A stretch of DNA of 64,000 bases from an uncultured Flavobacterium sp. (GTDB taxonomy: Bacteria; Bacteroidota; Bacteroidia; Flavobacteriales; Flavobacteriaceae): NCBI GenBank assembly GCA_937773775.1, contig CALJVL010000015.1, forward strand, positions 1 through 64,000, given 5' to 3'. The notes beneath the pieces were generated by a model. It made no database searches. It was not told where the DNA came from and was given only the letters and a program-made list of their open reading frames with translations. This document shows, piece after piece, positions 45,161 through 53,855 of the stretch (positions are counted from its first letter, which is position 1; every line of letters starts with the position of its first letter). Position numbers and translations under genes: made by a program.

Positions 45161-45180
45161 GCGAAGTCAGGAGACTTCGC
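45161..45180. repeat. REP-like hairpin 2
   Basis: GCGAAGTC, AGGA, GACTTCGC: an 8-bp perfect stem with the same arm sequence as hairpin 1, 70 bases apart. The remaining intergenic DNA 44773-45393 holds no recognised gene. Confidence 0.6.
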
Positions 45181-45393
45181 AGAGCTGGAAGCAGAGGTGA
45201 ACTTTGACGCTCGCCAAGCTAAACTTATTTCGCTTTAGTAGGGGAAGTTGATTTTAGTACCATTTACAATTATGGTTTTCAAAAGGAGGTTCTTGAGCGT
45301 TATGAGTCAAAATGTTAAATTAATATTAATTGTAAACAATTAAATTGTGCATAATTAATTTAACTTCTATCTTTGTATCATTAAAACGAAAAC

Positions 45394-46275
45394 GTGAAAA
45401 AGCTCCAAATTTTAAGTCAGCAAGTTTGTTTTCCTATTTATGCTTTTGCAAAGGAAATTATCAATCAATACCGGCCTTTATTAGATGCTGTCGATTTGAC
45501 CTATCCCCAGTATTTAGCGATGCTAGTCCTGTGGGAATTTGAGTCGCAAACGGTAAATCAATTAGGCGAAAAGTTAAAACTAGATAGTGGTACACTGACA
45601 CCCCTGCTAAAACGTATGGAAGCAAAACTATTAGTAACTCGCATAAGGAGTAGCACTGATGAGCGTGTTGTAAACATTGCCTTGACGCAAAATGGCAGAG
45701 CTTTGCAAATAAAAGCATCAAATATTCCCGCACAATTAATCGAATCGATGAATGTAACGGTAGAAGAGTTAGAGGAGTTAAAAAACATTATTTCAAAAAT
45801 TTCAAATAAAAATAATAAAAATAATAAAAATAATAAAAACAATAAAATGAAAATAATATACAATATTACAGCAACTGCCCTAGGAGGTAGAAATGGACAA
45901 GTAAAAAGCGAAAACGGAATTTTAGACTTGGCTGTTCAATATCCAAAGGCCTTAGGCGGAGCAAACGATGATTTTGCGAATCCTGAAATGTTATTCGCAG
46001 CAGGTTATGCCGCTTGTTTTGATAGTGCACTCAATTTAGTAATTAAAAAAGAAAAAATTGAAACTGGTGAAACAAGCGTTAGTGCTACGGTGGGAATTGG
46101 TCCCAATACAAGTGGAGGTTTTGCTCTCGAAGCCGCTTTACATGCCAATATTCCGGGCGTAACAATAGAGCTAGCTCAGGATTTAATAGAAAGAGCACAT
46201 CAGGTTTGTCCTTATTCTAATGCCACTAGAGGAAATATGGAAGTGACATTAACAGTATCAAATGACGAAGCTTAA
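45394..46275 (+). CDS. Fused OhrR (MarR-type regulator) and Ohr (organic hydroperoxide resistance protein)
   Basis: One 293-codon frame with a GTG start encodes two proteins in series. Residues 1-137 are a MarR/OhrR regulator: QVCFPIYAFAKEI carries the redox-sensing Cys12, and LGEKLKLDSGTLTPLLKRME is the recognition helix region. Residues 138-151 are an Asn/Lys run coded by four 9-bp units. Residues 152-293 (ATG at 45847) are a complete Ohr: MLFAAGYAACFDSALN and CPYSNATRGNMEV hold the two peroxidatic cysteines. Normally these are separate genes, with OhrR repressing ohr. Translation could also start anew at 45847. Ohr reduces organic peroxides in the cytoplasm. Confidence 0.85.
   Translation: MKKLQILSQQVCFPIYAFAKEIINQYRPLLDAVDLTYPQYLAMLVLWEFESQTVNQLGEKLKLDSGTLTPLLKRMEAKLLVTRIRSSTDERVVNIALTQNGRALQIKASNIPAQLIESMNVTVEELEELKNIISKISNKNNKNNKNNKNNKMKIIYNITATALGGRNGQVKSENGILDLAVQYPKALGGANDDFANPEMLFAAGYAACFDSALNLVIKKEKIETGETSVSATVGIGPNTSGGFALEAALHANIPGVTIELAQDLIERAHQVCPYSNATRGNMEVTLTVSNDEA
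45810..45846 (+). repeat. Short 9-bp microsatellite joining ohrR and ohr
   Basis: Four units of AAAAATAAT, the last with one change, encode the Lys-Asn-Asn linker. Poly-A runs inside the units are slippage-prone; a change of one or two bases would shift into frames rich in TAA. Confidence 0.75.
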
Positions 46276-46385
46276 CACAGAAAAAAGACAAAAAAATAGC
46301 TTAGTATTAAAAAGATGGAATAGTAAAAAAAACTTGTCTAATGCTTTTAAAGATTTAGACGAGTTTTGATGTAATTGGTATATGT

Positions 46386-46610
46386 TTATTTAGAACTTAA
46401 ATCGGGTCTATACCTTAACATTTCGCCCCATGACTTTTCAGTATAAATTGGTTCATCTTGCCATTCTTGATAGGCATCTTCATCATGTACTGCATCATAT
46501 CGCTCTTTAAATGGTTTCATGAATCCAGTTTCTCTTTCTTTCTAGACAGTTTTGTAACGGGTAACAATACTAAGTTGTGATGGACTAGAAGAACTAGCTT
46601 GGTATAATAC
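46386..46610 (-). pseudogene. Remnant of an unidentified gene (C-terminal part)
   Basis: A minus-strand frame ending at a TAA at 46386 reads SSSSPSQLSIVTRYKTV, then an internal stop, then GFMKPFKERYDAVHDEDAYQ and EKSWGEMLRYRPDLSSK. The composition is clearly protein-like, but I do not recognise the family. No start is present: the IS1182 fragment begins where the gene should continue, so it was probably cut off by that element. Confidence 0.4.
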
Positions 46611-46616
46611 TATATT

Positions 46617-47125
46617 TTGTCCTGATGCTTCCCATATTTTTTTTAGTTTAGAAGACACTATTTTACCAGAAAACCCCGTTCGTTTTATCGATGCTTTTGT
46701 TGAAGCATTGTCCTTAGAAACTTTAGGTTTTTCTGTTCAAAGCATATAAGCAGAAGGTCGTCCGAGCTTTGATACTAAAATCTTTCTTAAAATATATTTG
46801 TATGGTTATCTAAATGGGCTGCGGAGCTCCAGAAAGTTAGAAAAGTAATGCGCTCGCAATATCGAATTGCAATGGCTTTTATGCGCAATCATACCCAACT
46901 ATCATAGTGTATCCGACTTTAGAAAACAGAATCCAACAGGATTAAAAAAATTGTTCAAACTCTTTTTTTCTTTCCTTAAAGAGGCTGACTTGATTGGCTG
47001 TGAAATCATCGCTATTGATGGCACCAAAAGCAGAGCGCACAACAGCAAAAAAGCGACCTTCAATCAAAAGAAAATTGAGAGACATTTAGAGTATATTGAA
47101 GAGCGAACCCCAGAATATCTAGCCG
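46617..47125 (+). mobile_element. Truncated, decayed IS1182-family element (5' part)
   Basis: The DNA matches the copy starting at 63366 almost base for base from its 17th codon on (ETLGFSVQ, KIFLKIYLYGYLNGL, NYHSVSDFRKQNPTGLKKLF, EIIAIDGTKSRAHNSK). It has an in-frame stop near 46750 and a disturbed start. Similarity ends abruptly at 47125, where symporter sequence begins. Confidence 0.8.
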
Positions 47126-47442
47126 TTTTTATTGTGCAAGGGGTGGGTATTCACCTCGATTTAACTACGCAATTAATTATTGTAGTGGCCGCTACTTTAG
47201 CCTCAATTGGATCCGCTGCTGTTCCGAGTGCTGGAATGGTAATGTTAGTCATTGTTTTGGGACAAGCAGCAATTGCAGAAGCAGGTTTGGCGTTGATTTT
47301 TGCTATTGACCGGCCTGTGGATATGTGTCGAACGGTTGTAAATGTTACAAGTGATTCTGCTGTTTCCGCTATTGTTGGAAATTTAGTTGGAAAACTCCGA
47401 AATCCCGAAGACATTATGGAAAGGAAACTTTGCAGTACATAA
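46867..47442 (+). pseudogene. Chimeric frame: IS1182 transposase fragment joined to C-terminus of a dicarboxylate/amino acid:cation symporter
   Basis: Residues 1-86 belong to the decayed IS1182 transposase. From about residue 87 the frame continues without a stop into VFIVQGVGIHLDLTTQLIIVVAATLASIGSAAVPSAG and IFAIDRPVDMCRTVVNVTSDSAVSAIV. These are the last helices of a DAACS (GltP/DctA) transporter, including the conserved DMCRTxxNVTGD-type substrate motif. The transporter's N-terminal three quarters are absent from the window. The product is unlikely to work; the junction records an insertion followed by deletion. Confidence 0.8.
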
Positions 47443-47528
47443 TAAGGTGTTACTAGCGATTTTATTAGGTTTAGTGAAAGTGAGAATTGGATGATTTAGT
47501 TTTTTCTTATATCGCTAGCGAATTTCCG

Positions 47529-47954
47529 CTAACTAATAGGTTTTATGAATAGCGTTTTATAGTTTTTAATATGCCAATCAACTATGAGCAAGTTTCCTAA
47601 AAGCATAGCGGACGTAATAATTGGTGTTCCACTCATATTCAATGCTATGGAAACTAAAAAAATATTTATAACAACTGGCATCATAAGTAGACTCGATATA
47701 ACTACAAATTGATTGAAGAATATCAAAATTCCAATTAGAATTTGAAAATATCCAATAAAATTCCAATAAAAGCCTGTAGCATACATAGCTTCAAAATAAA
47801 ACCCAACGGGATTATCTATCGGCAAAGTTGTAAATTTTACTTTAGGTAATTTTCTTGTACCGGATATTATAAATGTTAATCCCATTCCAATTCTAGAACA
47901 CCAATATAAAAATACTAAAATTTTATTTTTTTTAAGTTTGTCTATTTTTTTCAT
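47529..47954 (-). CDS. DoxX-like membrane protein
   Basis: This 141-residue protein has four membrane helices and the pattern WCSRIGMGLTFIISGTRKLPK near the N-terminus, typical of DoxX-like proteins, with GYFQILIGILIFFNQF following. Function unknown; the family has been linked to thiosulfate:quinone oxidoreductase subunits and to other roles. It is the leftmost gene of the minus-strand run I interpret as a cassette array. Confidence 0.75.
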   Translation of the reverse strand: MKKIDKLKKNKILVFLYWCSRIGMGLTFIISGTRKLPKVKFTTLPIDNPVGFYFEAMYATGFYWNFIGYFQILIGILIFFNQFVVISSLLMMPVVINIFLVSIALNMSGTPIITSAMLLGNLLIVDWHIKNYKTLFIKPIS

Positions 47955-47991
47955 AAAAACTCACTTTTTATTTAAACGACTGGGTTCACTA

Positions 47992-48136
47992 TTTGTTACT
48001 TTGCCTGCAAAGTCTTGCAGATTTGCGATGGGCGGCCTTTTTACCACAACTTTTACTGAGCGGAACTGAACTTTTTGTAACCACAAATGTGGCTGTGGAT
48101 TGCTAAGCCCCAAATATCTTAAATGTGCTGTTAGCT
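47992..48136 (-). repeat. attC-like region (site B, weak)
   Basis: The gap between the DoxX-like and serine hydrolase genes contains a partial palindrome and an end box GTTAGCT at 48130-48136 near the hydrolase stop. The second arm is poorly conserved. A 64-codon frame across it is not a gene. Confidence 0.35.
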
Positions 48137-48144
48137 GCTGGGCA

Positions 48145-49713
48145 TCATTTGTCAACCCTTTTTAAATCCAAATCTTTAAAATCAAAACTAAAATCCAAGT
48201 TTGGGGAGATACCTTTCATTTTTATACTTTGTGCTTTGCCTTCTTCATCTAATGAAAACATAACAAAGGCATCACAATTCGTATCTTGATACTCCCATTT
48301 TATTGCAAAAGTAATTGCTTTATAAAATTGCATTTGCCCTATCAGTTTTGGAGAACGGTAGGATTTAAACCAGAGTTGTTTATTTTTTTGGAATATTTCT
48401 ATTTTCCCAAACCATTGGTCCTCGTATATCCCTATAAAATCTTCATTTTTGACAGTCGATTTATCGGAGGTTTTTACTGTCTCCCATACTTTTTTGACTA
48501 CTTCATCTCCTGTGTTTTTTTGTGCGTTAAAATATTCATAGTATTTTTCAACCCATCCAAAATCTTGAAGTCCTAAATAGCTGTCAATTATTGTTTGACT
48601 TACCGCTGAAAACACGCCATAGCCACCGTTTTCGGTATTAGTTAGAATTACAATACCTAGATTGATATCGGGTATCATGGTAACAACGGAGAGCATTCCA
48701 GGAACTCCGCCTGTATGTGAAATACTTAAATTTCCTTTTAAATCAGTTATTTCCCATCCCAAACCGTAACCTCTAAAATGGGAGTTGTATCTTGGATTTG
48801 GAGCTGCATCCTCAACAGTATGTATTTTCCACATTTCAGATTGAATGTCAGCTGAGAAGAGATTGGATTGTAACTCTTTTCCGAATTTACCTTTGTTCAA
48901 TTGTACGAGTATCCATTTTGACATATCATCAACATTAGAAAAAATGCCACCAGCAGCTCCATTAACCATGTCTCCAAACGTTCTTATTTTCCTAATAGTT
49001 CCAGACTCTGATGAATGTGCAGATGATAAATTGTTTTTATCTTTCATTCCCGCTAACGAGCTATAAGACCCATTCATCTCTAAAGGAGTCATAATGTATT
49101 TTTGCACAAAATCTTCCCAACTCATTCCGCTTGTTCTGGCAATGATTTCACCAGCAACAATATAAAGTTGATTGTCATAATCAAATCGAGTTCTGAATGC
49201 TGACTCAGGCTTAAAATACTGAAAGCTCTTTACTACATCCTGAATTTTAAAATCTGAACCATCGGGAATAATCATCAGATCACCAACACCTGCGCCAAGT
49301 CCACTGTGATGGGTCAATAAGTCTTCAATTGTAAAGTTTTCTGTTACATAATCGTTATACATTTTAAACTCAGGGATATATTTTTTTACTTTATCATTCC
49401 ACGATAGTTTACCATCTTCTACCAAGATGGCCAGTGCCGCAGTTGTAAAAGCTTTACTATTTGAACCAATTGCAAAGTTTGTACTTTCATTTACAGGCAG
49501 TTTCGTTTCAATAGATTTTACCCCAAAACCTTTTTTGAAAATTACTTTTCCGTCTTTGATAATGGCTATCGATGCACCGGCAACGTTGAATTTTTTGATG
49601 GCATTTTCCATAAGACTATCAACATCTTTAGTTGCTATTTGACAATAGGAGTGATTGTTTATCAAAAATGTAAATAATACTAGTAGTGATAAGATTGAGT
49701 TTGATTTTTTCAT
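48145..49713 (-). CDS. Beta-lactamase-fold serine hydrolase with C-terminal DUF3471-like domain
   Basis: This exported protein of about 522 residues has a signal peptide ending NHSYCQ. The class C/PBP catalytic core holds SxxK in FAIGSNSKAFTTAAL, the Tyr motif in FDYDNQLYIVAG, and HTGGVPGM as the KTG-equivalent. The C-terminal 130 residues (FIGIYEDQWFGKIEIFQKN...) resemble DUF3471. Such proteins are usually peptidases or esterases rather than true beta-lactamases. I start at 49713 (MKKSNSIL); the frame is open 7 codons further. It is one of three such hydrolases in this region, but they are not close copies of each other. Confidence 0.88.
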   Translation of the reverse strand: MKKSNSILSLLVLFTFLINNHSYCQIATKDVDSLMENAIKKFNVAGASIAIIKDGKVIFKKGFGVKSIETKLPVNESTNFAIGSNSKAFTTAALAILVEDGKLSWNDKVKKYIPEFKMYNDYVTENFTIEDLLTHHSGLGAGVGDLMIIPDGSDFKIQDVVKSFQYFKPESAFRTRFDYDNQLYIVAGEIIARTSGMSWEDFVQKYIMTPLEMNGSYSSLAGMKDKNNLSSAHSSESGTIRKIRTFGDMVNGAAGGIFSNVDDMSKWILVQLNKGKFGKELQSNLFSADIQSEMWKIHTVEDAAPNPRYNSHFRGYGLGWEITDLKGNLSISHTGGVPGMLSVVTMIPDINLGIVILTNTENGGYGVFSAVSQTIIDSYLGLQDFGWVEKYYEYFNAQKNTGDEVVKKVWETVKTSDKSTVKNEDFIGIYEDQWFGKIEIFQKNKQLWFKSYRSPKLIGQMQFYKAITFAIKWEYQDTNCDAFVMFSLDEEGKAQSIKMKGISPNLDFSFDFKDLDLKRVDK

Positions 49714-49762
49714 ATAGTTTAATTGAATATTCATATTTAGATGTTAAGGTGTATTTGGCCTG

Positions 49763-49875
49763 CAGCTATACGTTTTTAGGCTTTAGGATTTTACGGACTA
49801 AAAAAGTCTAAACTTTTTGGTTCAGAACTGACTCCAAAAGCACAAAAACCACAATACCCAAAACCTGTGTTAGTG
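49763..49875 (-). repeat. attC-like imperfect palindrome (site C)
   Basis: CAGCTATACGTTTTTAGG pairs imperfectly with CAATACCCAAAACCTGTGTTAG. The right end box is GTTAGTG (49869-49875). It separates the serine hydrolase gene from the sigma-factor unit. Confidence 0.45.
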
Positions 49876-49949
49876 TTTCGTTGTTTATCATACAGTTTAT
49901 TTATTAAATCTGCTGTGTTAACTCAAAAGACATCTATGTCACGCGCTTT

Positions 49950-50540
49950 TCAACCATTAAGTTGATTGTTTACCATTTCAAATTTGGAGATTATGGCGTC
50001 TAATTTTGCTCTTTGCTTATTTATTTGTTTTGGTCTTAAATAGAACCAATTGAATAAAATCCATATAAAAGTAATACCATAAGTTACTATTCCCCAAATT
50101 GGTTTCATTCGGGATGTATATTCATACATGTATAGCCCAATTCCTATTGAAAGTAAAATGAAATACAAATTCAACATAGTGGTTTCCATAAATTTCTGTT
50201 TTGCTTTAATAGTTAACAAATCTTTTAAATAATCGCTATTACTTTGTGAGTTCTTATCGCTTTTGAAAAGAGAATAGCTTTTATTATTAGCCAACAAAAA
50301 AATTACCATTGCTAAAATAGTTATGATTATCCCAATTTTTGTTGAGAGTAATTGCGGTTGATAATACATCCAAATGCAGATTATAAATATAGAGGTAGCA
50401 ATTAATAATAGGTTTGTAAACACTAATTTTTTTAAATTAGATTGTTTCATTTTTTTAATATCAGCTATTATATTTTCCGGATTTGGCGCAACGGATGTTT
50501 GCTTAGTCCACAAGTCTTTAAAATTAATATTATTGCTCAT
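49950..50540 (-). CDS. Membrane protein paired with ECF sigma factor (putative anti-sigma or accessory)
   Basis: This 196-residue protein has an N-terminal cytoplasmic part (FKDLWTKQTSVAPNPENIIADIKKM) and four hydrophobic helices (about residues 35-55, 60-78, 118-135, 142-158). Its ATG overlaps the sigma-factor stop by 11 bases. The position, directly after an ECF sigma gene, suggests an anti-sigma role, but it lacks a clear zinc anti-sigma motif. Proteins of this type in Bacteroidota are mostly uncharacterised. Confidence 0.6.
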   Translation of the reverse strand: MSNNINFKDLWTKQTSVAPNPENIIADIKKMKQSNLKKLVFTNLLLIATSIFIICIWMYYQPQLLSTKIGIIITILAMVIFLLANNKSYSLFKSDKNSQSNSDYLKDLLTIKAKQKFMETTMLNLYFILLSIGIGLYMYEYTSRMKPIWGIVTYGITFIWILFNWFYLRPKQINKQRAKLDAIISKFEMVNNQLNG

Positions 50541-51003
50541 TAATAGTGAATTTTTGAGTTAATTTTTCTTTTATTCTGTGAATTTTTACTCGTATGTTGG
50601 CTTCTGATAATCCAACGATACTTGCTATTTCGACTTGTTTTATATCCTCTAGTTCTAGTGAAATAATGATACGATCAATTTCCGGAAGTTCAGCAATACA
50701 TTTGTATAAAAACTGAATTTGAGGTTCAATATTATGTTGTTTTTCTTCTGTTAAATTTAATGGCAATTGTCCTTTTGGAAAACGATTTTGTTTTTCAATT
50801 TGTCGCAAGCAATTATTGGAAGCAATTCTAAAAATCCAAGTTCCAATATTGGATTCGTTTCTAAATTTAGGAAGTTGTTTCCAAACACTTATAAAGGTTT
50901 CCTGTGTTAGGTCTTGTGCAAGGTTATGATCGTTTACATAGCCCATGCACAAGCGAAATATCTTTTGCCAATATCTTTCATATATTTCTTCAAACACCTG
51001 CAT
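50530..51003 (-). CDS. ECF-type RNA polymerase sigma factor
   Basis: This 157-residue sigma-70 family protein has region 2 (LCMGYVNDHNLAQDLTQETFISVWKQL) and region 4 (IISLELEDIKQVEIASIVGLSEANIRVKIHRIKEKL). The length is normal for ECF factors. Its start directly abuts the stop of a 48-codon gene (TAA then ATG), and it overlaps the following membrane-protein gene, so the set is one operon. Its target promoter is unknown. Confidence 0.92.
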   Translation of the reverse strand: MQVFEEIYERYWQKIFRLCMGYVNDHNLAQDLTQETFISVWKQLPKFRNESNIGTWIFRIASNNCLRQIEKQNRFPKGQLPLNLTEEKQHNIEPQIQFLYKCIAELPEIDRIIISLELEDIKQVEIASIVGLSEANIRVKIHRIKEKLTQKFTINEQ

Positions 51004-51150
51004 TTATCGTTTGATTAATTTTATTTTAGACGTTAAGCTAAAGATTAAAATTAGAAAAATACCTACTGCAATATTTTTTGTTGCTATTCCAACTGCAGCA
51101 CCAATAATGATTCCTTTTTTAGTGGGGATAAAATAATTTAATTTTTTCAT
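51004..51150 (-). CDS. 48-residue small membrane protein
   Basis: This short frame starts MKKLNYFIPTKKGIIIGAAV and has one or two hydrophobic stretches with a basic end (KIKLIKR). It lies exactly between the alpha/beta hydrolase gene (5 bases) and the sigma gene (0 bases). The tight packing makes it a real gene more likely than chance. Family unknown. Confidence 0.6.
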   Translation of the reverse strand: MKKLNYFIPTKKGIIIGAAVGIATKNIAVGIFLILIFSLTSKIKLIKR

Positions 51151-51155
51151 TGTAA

Positions 51156-52001
51156 TTAATTTAAAAAGTTATTTAATTGGTTCAAATACCATTCTTTGTC
51201 ATCATACATTATAAAATGCAATCCTTTGGTTGAATATTGCAAATTGGCATTATTTAGGTTTTTATATTGTTCTTCTATAGCTGGTTTTATAGTTTTAAAA
51301 GAGTCTTCCAATAAAATTAGTGAGGGACATTTTATATTTTCTATTTTTTGTCTTAAATCAGTATTTGTAAAATCGCAGTACATTTCTGCAAATGTTTTTC
51401 TGTCTGAATTTACACTCCAACTAATAACCAATTCTTGTTTTGAAGGTTCAGCTAAAAGTCTGGAAATCGAACCAGTTTGTATCTGATAAAATTGCTCATC
51501 AGATAATGCTGTCATTTGATTCACTAATTGAGAACAATCTGGATTTTCATTTGATACAAAAGATGGATTTGAAAGAGCTTGTAGACAAGGAAGCGCGTCA
51601 ACTATTACAATTTTTTTAATAAGCTCCGGATAATCTGAAGCGATTGCTAACGCCAATCCACCGCCCATACTATGACCAATTATAATTGGTTTTTCAATTT
51701 TTTTTTCTTTGATGTAATTGGCTATACTAGTTTCCCAATTTGTGAATGTTGCATTTAGTTGTGGATTTGCGCCTGCAAAGCCAGCCATTGTTAGTGTGTA
51801 ACAAGTAAAATCTTTTTCGTAAGTTAATTTTGTTTCGTTCCAAACATCTCCGGAGCTTGCAAAACCAGGAATAAAAATGATGGATTGTTTTCCTTTTCCG
51901 CTAATTTTAATATCAAAGGGATAGGACTTGGATTGTGCAAAAACCATTGAACTTATAAATGTAAATACAAATGGTAAGAGTAAGAATTTGATTTTTTTCA
52001 T
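51156..52001 (-). CDS. Secreted alpha/beta hydrolase
   Basis: This 281-residue exported hydrolase has a signal peptide ending SSMVFAQ. The oxyanion region is IFIPGFASSGDVW, the nucleophile elbow is IGHSMGGGLALAIA, the acid is probably in CPSLILLEDSF, and the His is in STKGLHFIMYDD. It probably cleaves a small ester or amide in the periplasm. It is the first gene of a four-gene unit with the small membrane protein, the ECF sigma factor and the membrane partner, an unusual combination. Confidence 0.85.
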   Translation of the reverse strand: MKKIKFLLLPFVFTFISSMVFAQSKSYPFDIKISGKGKQSIIFIPGFASSGDVWNETKLTYEKDFTCYTLTMAGFAGANPQLNATFTNWETSIANYIKEKKIEKPIIIGHSMGGGLALAIASDYPELIKKIVIVDALPCLQALSNPSFVSNENPDCSQLVNQMTALSDEQFYQIQTGSISRLLAEPSKQELVISWSVNSDRKTFAEMYCDFTNTDLRQKIENIKCPSLILLEDSFKTIKPAIEEQYKNLNNANLQYSTKGLHFIMYDDKEWYLNQLNNFLN

Positions 52002-52122
52002 CTTGATTATTTTTTTGTGGTCGTCTTTTAGATACGAGGATACCTAAAATGTTACAGTCTTCTAAAAAATAATTTCAAAACGCTCTAAAATGTCTATTCG
52101 GCGGCTTGTTTCGGAGGGTTTA

Positions 52123-52252
52123 CGCTAACGTTTCGCCACTTGGCTAGATCGCGAACTTCGTAACCGTTTATTTTCCGTTAAAGATAAAATTTCTTGCGAA
52201 ACGTAACCGTGAATTTACTGAATTAAGCAATTTTTTATGTGCGTTGTTGGCA
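52123..52252 (-). repeat. attC-like imperfect palindrome (site D)
   Basis: The left box is CGCTAACG (52123-52130) and the right box GTTGGCA (52246-52252). Inside are TTCGTAACC and GCGAAACG, also present in sites A and H. It ends 8 bases from the stop codon of the next hydrolase gene. Confidence 0.5.
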
Positions 52253-52259
52253 GTAGTTT

Positions 52260-53756
52260 TTATCTTAATTTTATTTCTACTTCTAGTATTCCTTGTCCAT
52301 TTTCTCCTAAATACTTTAGTAATATTTCTTGAAAAGCATCAGTTCCGTTATCGCTATTGGTAAAAATAATAAGACCTTGTTTTGTTTTAGGTACGATAAA
52401 TACAATTGTATGAACTCCAATATCATCACCTCCGTGAACGATTGCAAAGTCATTTTTTGTATTTATGTTTTCGTCAATATACCAACCTAAACCAAAATGC
52501 TGATTGTTATTTATTCTTACTTGATTTTTAACCATTTCTTGTTGCAATTCTTTGGATAAATCAGCGCCATGTATGATATAATTTACAAATTTACTATAAT
52601 CTTCAACAGTTGTTAGTAAATCATCTGCTGCAGAGACTCCATCATTTTTATGAGTTTTATATAGTTGTCCTTTTGCGGAATGCCATTTCGCAAACCTAGA
52701 CTCATCCATTTTATTATCCCAAAAAAATCGTGTATCATACATTTTCAAAGGCTTAAAAATGAGCGAATCTGCTAATTTTTGAAGTGAAACCTTAAACTTA
52801 TTTTCAAGTGCTTTTTTCAAGTATTCAAATCCTTCTCCAGAATATTGATATTGAGTACTAGGTTCAAAATGAAACTTTAATTTTTGTGATTCTTCATCTG
52901 TATAACGCCAATTGGCAAATCCTGTTTGATGGCTTAAAATGATTCTTGGGGTTAGTAGTTTTGTTCTTGGGTCATTGATAATATCCGGGTCTATGTAATA
53001 ATTATTAAGAGGTTCATCTAAACTTAATTTACCTGAATCAATTAACTTCAAGACTATCAAAGCGGTTATAGGCTTTGTAAGTGAGGCAACATTCCAAATG
53101 GTATTTTTAGGTGCTTTTATTCCTTTTTCTAATTCTCCAAAAACACTAATTTGTTTAATCTTTCCATCTTCAATATATCCAATTCCTACTGCTGGAATGC
53201 TTTTTTGTTTTAACCATCTTTCTGTTTCTTTTTGGTCTCTAAATAATAATTTATTGTCAATCGGTTTGTCAACATCTTTATGGTCATAACTTAAACCTTT
53301 GCTTAATTTCCAATTTCCGTTTTCAAGAATCCATATGTGGCTAAATTTGGCAATACTTGTAAGGTATTCCGAACTGTCTTTTTCTATTGCATAAAAATGA
53401 TGTATTCCTGTTTCGATGGCACCATATAAAGTTCCGTTATTTTTTAAAGGGTATACTTCTAATGAATTTTCAACTAATACTCTTTTGGGCTTGTAATTTA
53501 ATTTGCAAAGACCATTTTGTATACTGTTGATAAAAGCCGATTTCGAATTTGTAATTCCTGATTGGTCGTGATAAAATTCAAATTTTTCGCTGACTAAATT
53601 TTTAAATTGACTTATATCACAATTGTTAAAACCTAAATTAAAAAGTAGGCTATCCTTTTCTTTTATTATTTGGTATAATTCAGTTGATTTTTCAGTTTGT
53701 GCAGAAACTACTATTGAAAGTAATACTATGTGAAATAAAAGGAAATATTTTTTCAT
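52260..53756 (-). CDS. Serine hydrolase: N-terminal DUF4440-like plus beta-lactamase-fold domain
   Basis: This 498-residue exported protein has a signal peptide ending VVSAQ. Residues 25-145 resemble a DUF4440/SnoaL-like domain (IWILENGNWKLSKGLSYDHKDVD). From about 170 comes a beta-lactamase-fold domain with SxxK in WNVASLTKPITALI, the Tyr motif QYSGEGFEYL and VHGGDDIGVHT as the KTG-like motif. The two-domain layout occurs in Bacteroidota hydrolases. The substrate is unknown. It is separated from its neighbours by palindromes on both sides, apart from the adjacent XRE gene. Confidence 0.88.
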   Translation of the reverse strand: MKKYFLLFHIVLLSIVVSAQTEKSTELYQIIKEKDSLLFNLGFNNCDISQFKNLVSEKFEFYHDQSGITNSKSAFINSIQNGLCKLNYKPKRVLVENSLEVYPLKNNGTLYGAIETGIHHFYAIEKDSSEYLTSIAKFSHIWILENGNWKLSKGLSYDHKDVDKPIDNKLLFRDQKETERWLKQKSIPAVGIGYIEDGKIKQISVFGELEKGIKAPKNTIWNVASLTKPITALIVLKLIDSGKLSLDEPLNNYYIDPDIINDPRTKLLTPRIILSHQTGFANWRYTDEESQKLKFHFEPSTQYQYSGEGFEYLKKALENKFKVSLQKLADSLIFKPLKMYDTRFFWDNKMDESRFAKWHSAKGQLYKTHKNDGVSAADDLLTTVEDYSKFVNYIIHGADLSKELQQEMVKNQVRINNNQHFGLGWYIDENINTKNDFAIVHGGDDIGVHTIVFIVPKTKQGLIIFTNSDNGTDAFQEILLKYLGENGQGILEVEIKLR

Positions 53757-53817
53757 TGTCAGGTTTTTTTATTGTTTGATGCAAAATTGAATAATTCACA
53801 TCAAAAAAACCGTTTTT

Positions 53818-53855
53818 AAACCCCGACAAATACCTGACAATAATCTGTCGGGTTT
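53818..53855. terminator. Hairpin overlapping the XRE gene end (terminator or operator)
   Basis: CCCGACA (53822-53828) pairs with TGTCGGG (53846-53852), flanked by AAA/TTT. A related TTGTCAGG lies at 53757-53764. It sits just after the XRE stop and before the hydrolase start, so it could end one transcript or be a repressor site for the other. Confidence 0.5.

Noticed and set aside
45461..45863. Minus-strand frames opposite ohrR-ohr
   Set aside because: Shadows of a clearly coding plus-strand gene; low-complexity Phe/Leu runs come from the Asn/Lys microsatellite.
47961..48155. 64-codon minus-strand frame after the serine hydrolase gene
   Set aside because: It spans the intergenic palindromic region and overlaps the hydrolase stop; no start signal or family.
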